Assembly (NCBI GenBank): GCA_018857735.1
Contig: JABMCL010002472.1
Coordinates: 153,501-217,500, forward strand
DNA: 64,000 nt
Source: Alviniconcha marisindica
Lineage: Eukaryota; Mollusca; Gastropoda; Provannidae
Direction: 5' to 3'
Both the position numbers and the translations under genes were made by a program. This document shows positions 60,398 through 64,000 of the stretch, in pieces. How positions within the stretch are numbered: position 1 is the first letter of the stretch; each line of letters begins with the position of its first letter. The notes below the pieces were generated by a model. The model did no database searches. It was not told the DNA's origin and saw nothing but the letters and a program-made list of their open reading frames with translations.

Positions 60398-60689
60398 CAG
60401 TATCGCCCCACCTCTCTCTCACCCACTCTCTCTTTCCTCTACCCCCCTCCCCTTCTTGGTATCTCCTCTCTCTGTGCCGTGTCTCAGTGTATCTCTTTCC
60501 TCCCTTATCTCTCTTCTTTCTTCCCCTAACCCTACGTCACAGCCGTCTCAATGACCGCATTCCGTCCATCTCCTTGCATGGTTAAACGCTACGTCACGCC
60601 GCTGCGATGAGCAAGCCGTAACTTGCATGTCAGCTGTCGTCATGGTACAGCAGCTTGTTCGGGCAAAGTTCCAGCGTGAAAAAAGTACA

Positions 60690-60719
60690 CACACAGTACA
60701 CACACGCAACCACAAACAC

Positions 60720-60751
<32 letters not shown>

Positions 60752-60781
60752 ACACACACCACACACACACACACACACACA
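60690..60781. repeat. (CA)n microsatellite
   Basis: CA tracts with gtac and AA/CC interruptions. Confidence 0.95.
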
Positions 60782-60898
60782 TAGCGAAAAATGTGTTGCG
60801 TCCGAAAACGAAACAGAAACAAGACTTGGGGGCTGCAGTCAGGACTTCAAGGCCGATGTTTATTCCTTTCAATCGGCAGAAATTCTCACAAAATGGGT

Positions 60899-60900
<2 letters not shown>

Positions 60901-60966
<66 letters not shown>
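60901..60966. repeat. (CT)n microsatellite
   Basis: A pure run about 50 bp before SINE copy 3. Confidence 0.97.
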
Positions 60967-60968
<2 letters not shown>

Positions 60969-61013
60969 CTTAGATCAAAGAAAAAAAGATCTGTCAACGC
61001 TCTTCCCACCTCA

Positions 61014-61240
61014 GTGAGCCGGTTTGGCACAACGGTAAGGCTCCGGGCTGCTAACCAGACGGATGTCGACTCGAATCCGCTTCGGCTCTCTTTTGTCTTC
61101 AAATGGTAGTGGTTTACCCACACTGCCTTGTGTTTTCCACTAACAATTAATGAAACATTAAACTGGCTCCGGCTGGACCCCATCAACGTGCACAGCCAGT
61201 CTGGCAGTGACAGTGTAGCGCAGCGTTGGGTATAGTTCCC
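61014..61240 (+). mobile_element. tRNA-derived SINE, family A, copy 3 (diverged)
   Basis: The head gagccggtttggcacaac with A box tggcacaacgg and a B-box-like gactcgaatcc is followed by cttcggctctcttttgtctt and aatgaaacattaaactggct, shared with the other two copies. The end differs: the gtggacgtta tail is missing and the sequence runs into poly-C and (CA)n at 61240-61266. Confidence 0.85.
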
Positions 61241-61266
61241 CCCCCCACACACACACACACACACCC
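61240..61266. repeat. Poly-C and (CA)n
   Basis: A short simple tract at the end of SINE copy 3. Confidence 0.93.
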
Positions 61267-61389
61267 ACACAGTCAACTCTGTGTCCTCCCACGCTCCGGG
61301 GATGTCGGTGTCAGCCGTACCTCTCCAGAGACAACTTGACGACACAGTGCTAGACACCTCTGATCAGATTAGGCATACACAGGACCAGG

Positions 61390-62315
61390 CCAACAACGAC
61401 CAGCAGGGACCCAACAGAAACAAGCCAACGACCAGCAGGGACCCAACAGAAACAAGCCAACGACCAGCAGGGACCCAACAGAAACAAGCCAACGACCAGC
61501 AGGGACCCGACAGAAACAAGCCAAAGACCAGCAGGGACCCGACAGAAACAAGCTAACAACGACCAGCAGGGACTTGACAGAAACAAGCCAAAGACCAGCA
61601 GGGACCCGACAGAAACAAGCCAACGACTAGCAGGGACTTGACAGAAATGCACAAGCCAACGACCTGCAGGGACCCGACAGAAATGCACAAGCCAACGACC
61701 AGCAGGGACCCGACAGAAACAAGCCAACAACGACCAGCAGGGACCTGACAGAAATGCACAAGCCAACGACCAGCAGGGACCCGACAGAACAAGCCAACGA
61801 CCAGCAGGGACCCGACAGAAACAAGCCAACGACCAGCAGGGACCCGACAGAACAAGCCAACACGACCAGCAGGACCCGACAGAAACAAGCCAACGACCAG
61901 CAGGGACCCGACAGAAATGCTACAAGACCAGCAGGGACCCGACAGAAATGTACAAGCCAACGACCACAGGGACCCGACAGAACAAGCCAACGACCAGCAG
62001 GGACCCGACAGAACAAGCCAACGACCAGCAGGGACCCGACAGAACAAGCCAACGACAGCAAGGACCCGACAGAAATGTACAAGCCAACGACCAGCAGGAC
62101 CCGACAGAAATGTACAAGCCAGACAGAACCAAAGAAAGTACAATAAACACAGGGACCCGACAGAAATGTACAAGCCAACGACCCGACAGAAATGTACAAG
62201 CCAACGACCCGACAGAAATGTACAAGCCAACGACCAGCAGGGACCCGACAGAAATGTACAAGCCAACGACCCGACAGAAATGTACAAGCCAACGACCCGA
62301 CAGAAATGTACAAGC
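61390..62315. repeat. 32-bp minisatellite with short and long forms
   Basis: Units contain aagccaacgaccagcaggga and cccgacagaaac. Forms with aaatgcac or aaatgtac inserts appear to the right, and the last units are cut to about 26 bp (aagccaacgacccgacag). Many one-base deletions occur. Confidence 0.97.
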
Positions 62316-62494
62316 CAGGAGAAGAGGCACAAGCACGCAGCGAAAGAGCCGCACAGACAGAACACAAAGAAAAGAATACTAATTAAACACAAAGAACTGA
62401 GAGAACACTAATCAAACACAAAGAAGAAAACGCTAATCAAGCACATAAAGAGGACAGAAACAGAAACACACCAACAGCAGGAAGACCGCACAGA

Positions 62495-62868
62495 CAGCGT
62501 GAACAAAGTCAGATAGACAGACGAGAGTACACAGACAGCGTGAACAAAGTCAGATATACAGACGGGAGTACACAGACAGCGTGAATAAAGTCAGACAGAC
62601 GGGAGTACACAGACAGCGTGAACAGTCAGGTAGACAGACGGGAGTACACAGACAGCGTGAACAAAGTCAGGTAGACAGACGGGAGTACACAGACCGCGTG
62701 AACAAAGTCAGGTAGACAGACGGGAGTACACAGACAGCAGGAACAAAGACAGACGGAAGTACACACACAGTGGGAACAAAACCAGGCAGACAGACGGGAG
62801 TACACAGACAGCCGGACCAAAGGTAGACAGACGGGAGTACACAGGCAGTGGGAACAAAGTCAGGTAGA
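62495..62868. repeat. 41-bp minisatellite reaching the RRM exon donor
   Basis: Units contain gcgtgaacaaagtcaggtag and acagacgggagtacacagac. The last unit is cut at gtcaggtagac, then the plus strand reads ttac and the exon begins. On the minus strand the array therefore starts within about five bases of the conserved gtaagt donor. Confidence 0.96.
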
Positions 62869-62873
62869 CTTAC

Positions 62874-63003
62874 AGGTCTGCAGTCCATTGATGCGGGGTT
62901 TGGCGCCCAGGTAGGCCAGGTTGACGTTGGCCTTGCGGCCATCAATGATGGGGTTCGGTTCCTTGCACGCCCTGTCCGCCCCCATGCGGTCCGCCATCGT
63001 AAC
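62874..63003 (-). CDS. RBM24: RBM24/RBM38-like RRM exon (internal exon)
   Basis: This is an internal coding exon of an RRM RNA-binding protein of the RBM24/RBM38 (SEB-4, SUP-12) family, which bind GU-rich RNA and control splicing and mRNA stability, notably in muscle. Read on the minus strand, the 130 nt give 43 codons plus one base. The peptide begins VTMADR, continues [20 protein letters not shown], then LGAKPR, and ends INGLQT. VTM is the end of the RNP1 motif (RGYGFVTM), and the rest is the second RRM helix and last strand, almost identical to the vertebrate proteins. Splice sites are visible: acceptor ...gtgtgtgtgacag before GTTACG and donor GACCT/gtaagt at 62873-62868. Skipping it would shift the frame. 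RBM24 and RBM38 cannot be separated here; invertebrates usually have one member. The exon with the first RRM half is not in the remaining 1 kb to the right. Confidence 0.95.
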
Positions 63004-63004
63004 C

Positions 63005-63165
63005 TGTCACACACACAGCCCGACACCTTAATGTTCAGTTACACTCACAACCCAACACCTTACTGTTCAGTTACACACACAGTCCAACACCTTACTGTTC
63101 AGTTACACACAGCCCGACACCTTACTGTTCAGTTATACTCACAGCCCGACACCTTACTGTTCAGT
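63005..63165. repeat. 36-37-bp repeat reaching the RRM exon acceptor
   Basis: Four units contain cagcccgacaccttactgtt and cagttacac. The first unit starts with cacacacagcc, directly beside the acceptor AG at 63004-63005. Confidence 0.93.
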
Positions 63166-63199
63166 TGCCGGCTAGTCAGTGACACGATGTAATAGGCTA

Positions 63200-63243
63200 C
63201 CGGTTATATAGATAGACAGATAGCTAGATAGATAGCTAGATAG
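63200..63243. repeat. (GATA)n microsatellite
   Basis: gatagatagacagatagcta-type units. Confidence 0.93.
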
Positions 63244-63397
63244 ATAACCACATATAATGCCGGCCCACCATTAGACACTGTTACAGGCACTGACTAGCAC
63301 GTTACCTGTTAGTTGCCATTGAAAATGGTCGCGTCAAAGTTGGCAGTCTCTGGGATATTATAGCAACACACATAATAAAGAAACTCTCTCTCACCCC

Positions 63398-63425
63398 CCC
63401 CCCCCCACCTCACCCCCACCCCCGC
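63398..63425. repeat. C-rich tract
   Basis: Poly-C followed by ccacctcacccccacccccg. Confidence 0.9.
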
Positions 63426-63459
63426 CAAATTAGGTCACTAAATATTATTCATTTTGCAG

Positions 63460-63642
63460 CACTCGGCCACTGCTGCGGCGAGGCCACAGGCCAGACGAGG
63501 ACGCCAGCGGCACTTGGCTGGGGTGCTGCCCAACGCGCGCTGCACCGTCCACGTGCCACGGACAGCGCGGCTCACCTGCCGTCGGGCTGCGCCTGCTGTG
63601 GGCCGCGCTGTACGTGCACACGGCCGCCACACTAAGCGGCAG
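63460..63642. other. GC-rich island, possible exon of uncertain strand
   Basis: This is a CpG- and GC-rich block unlike its AT-richer flanks. On the plus strand it follows a plausible acceptor (attcattttgcag) and ends at a weak donor (CAG/gtgtaa), with two frames open across 183 nt. On the minus strand, 63576-63631 is bounded by a plausible acceptor (gccgcttag) and a strong donor (GGCAG/gtgagc). No peptide from either strand was recognised. It does not encode the missing RRM half. It may be chance. Confidence 0.2.
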
Positions 63643-63919
63643 GTGTAAACAGCACAGGGCTGCGGGCACCGGCCGAGATAGTCGGTAAACAGACAGAAAT
63701 GTGAACTTCTATCACTGTTAAGCCACCAAACCCCCACGGCCTGTACTCTTGTAAGCAAGCAGTAGGTGGGGGGGTTGACTGAAGCCAGCTGGATCACTGG
63801 GCCACTGGGGGCGGTAGGACCAGTCAGTCCACGCCTCACACTGACTTGGTGACACGAAGTGCATACGTTGTTCATAATCTTTGCCGTTGTTGTCTTCTTG
63901 TCACGGGGAAGGACAGGGA

Positions 63920-64000
63920 CGAGAGAGAGAGAGGGGGAGAGACACAGAGAGAGGGAGGGAGGGAGAAGGGAGGGAGGGAGGGAGGAGGAGAGAGAGAGAG
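63920..64000. repeat. (GA)n / (GGGA)n tract at right edge
   Basis: Purine-rich sequence of gagagag and gggagggaggga type that probably continues outside. Confidence 0.93.

Overview
The window is eukaryotic, intron-like DNA and very probably comes from a mollusc, most likely a gastropod. This rests on tRNA-headed SINEs of the type scattered through mollusc genomes, the 3' ends of CR1-like and RNase H-bearing non-LTR retrotransposons, very dense (GA)n, (GT)n and poly-G tracts, and spliced exons of an animal RNA-binding protein gene. There are no operons, Shine-Dalgarno sites, prokaryotic genes, CRISPR arrays or viral genes. The species cannot be named from sequence alone.

The only confidently coding DNA is two short minus-strand exons of an RBM24/RBM38 (SEB-4/SUP-12 family) RRM protein gene. 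The exon at 62874-63003 encodes the end of the RRM. The exon at 41646-41706 continues the reading frame in phase after an intron of about 21.2 kb. The exon with the N-terminal RRM half should lie to the right of the window. No later exon was recognised to the left, so most of the window is probably intron of this gene.

Layout: 1-8 kb holds small minisatellites, microsatellites, an RNase H retrotransposon relic and a CR1-like 3' end. From 8 to 20 kb there is a near-continuous run of minisatellites with units of 22-58 bp, interrupted by one SINE. From 20.8 to 22.3 kb lies a 1.5 kb G/A-rich tract. From 22.5 to 30 kb there are a SINE with target-site duplication, two large arrays, a palindrome and repeats attached to (GA)n. 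From 30 to 34 kb the DNA is mostly unique. From 34 to 47 kb there are more arrays, a minus-strand SINE and the small exon. From 48 to 62 kb there are a third SINE type, arrays and long (CA)n tracts. From 62.5 to 63.2 kb the RRM exon sits between two tandem arrays that reach almost to its splice sites.

Summing the spans below, minisatellites occupy roughly 22 kb and microsatellites several kb more. Long open frames in these arrays follow from repeat composition and are not annotated as genes. The most interesting signals are the splice-site-adjacent arrays and the (GU)n tract at the RRM exon acceptor, the higher-order periodicities inside arrays, the strand bias of (GA)n tracts, and short conserved elements tied to those tracts.
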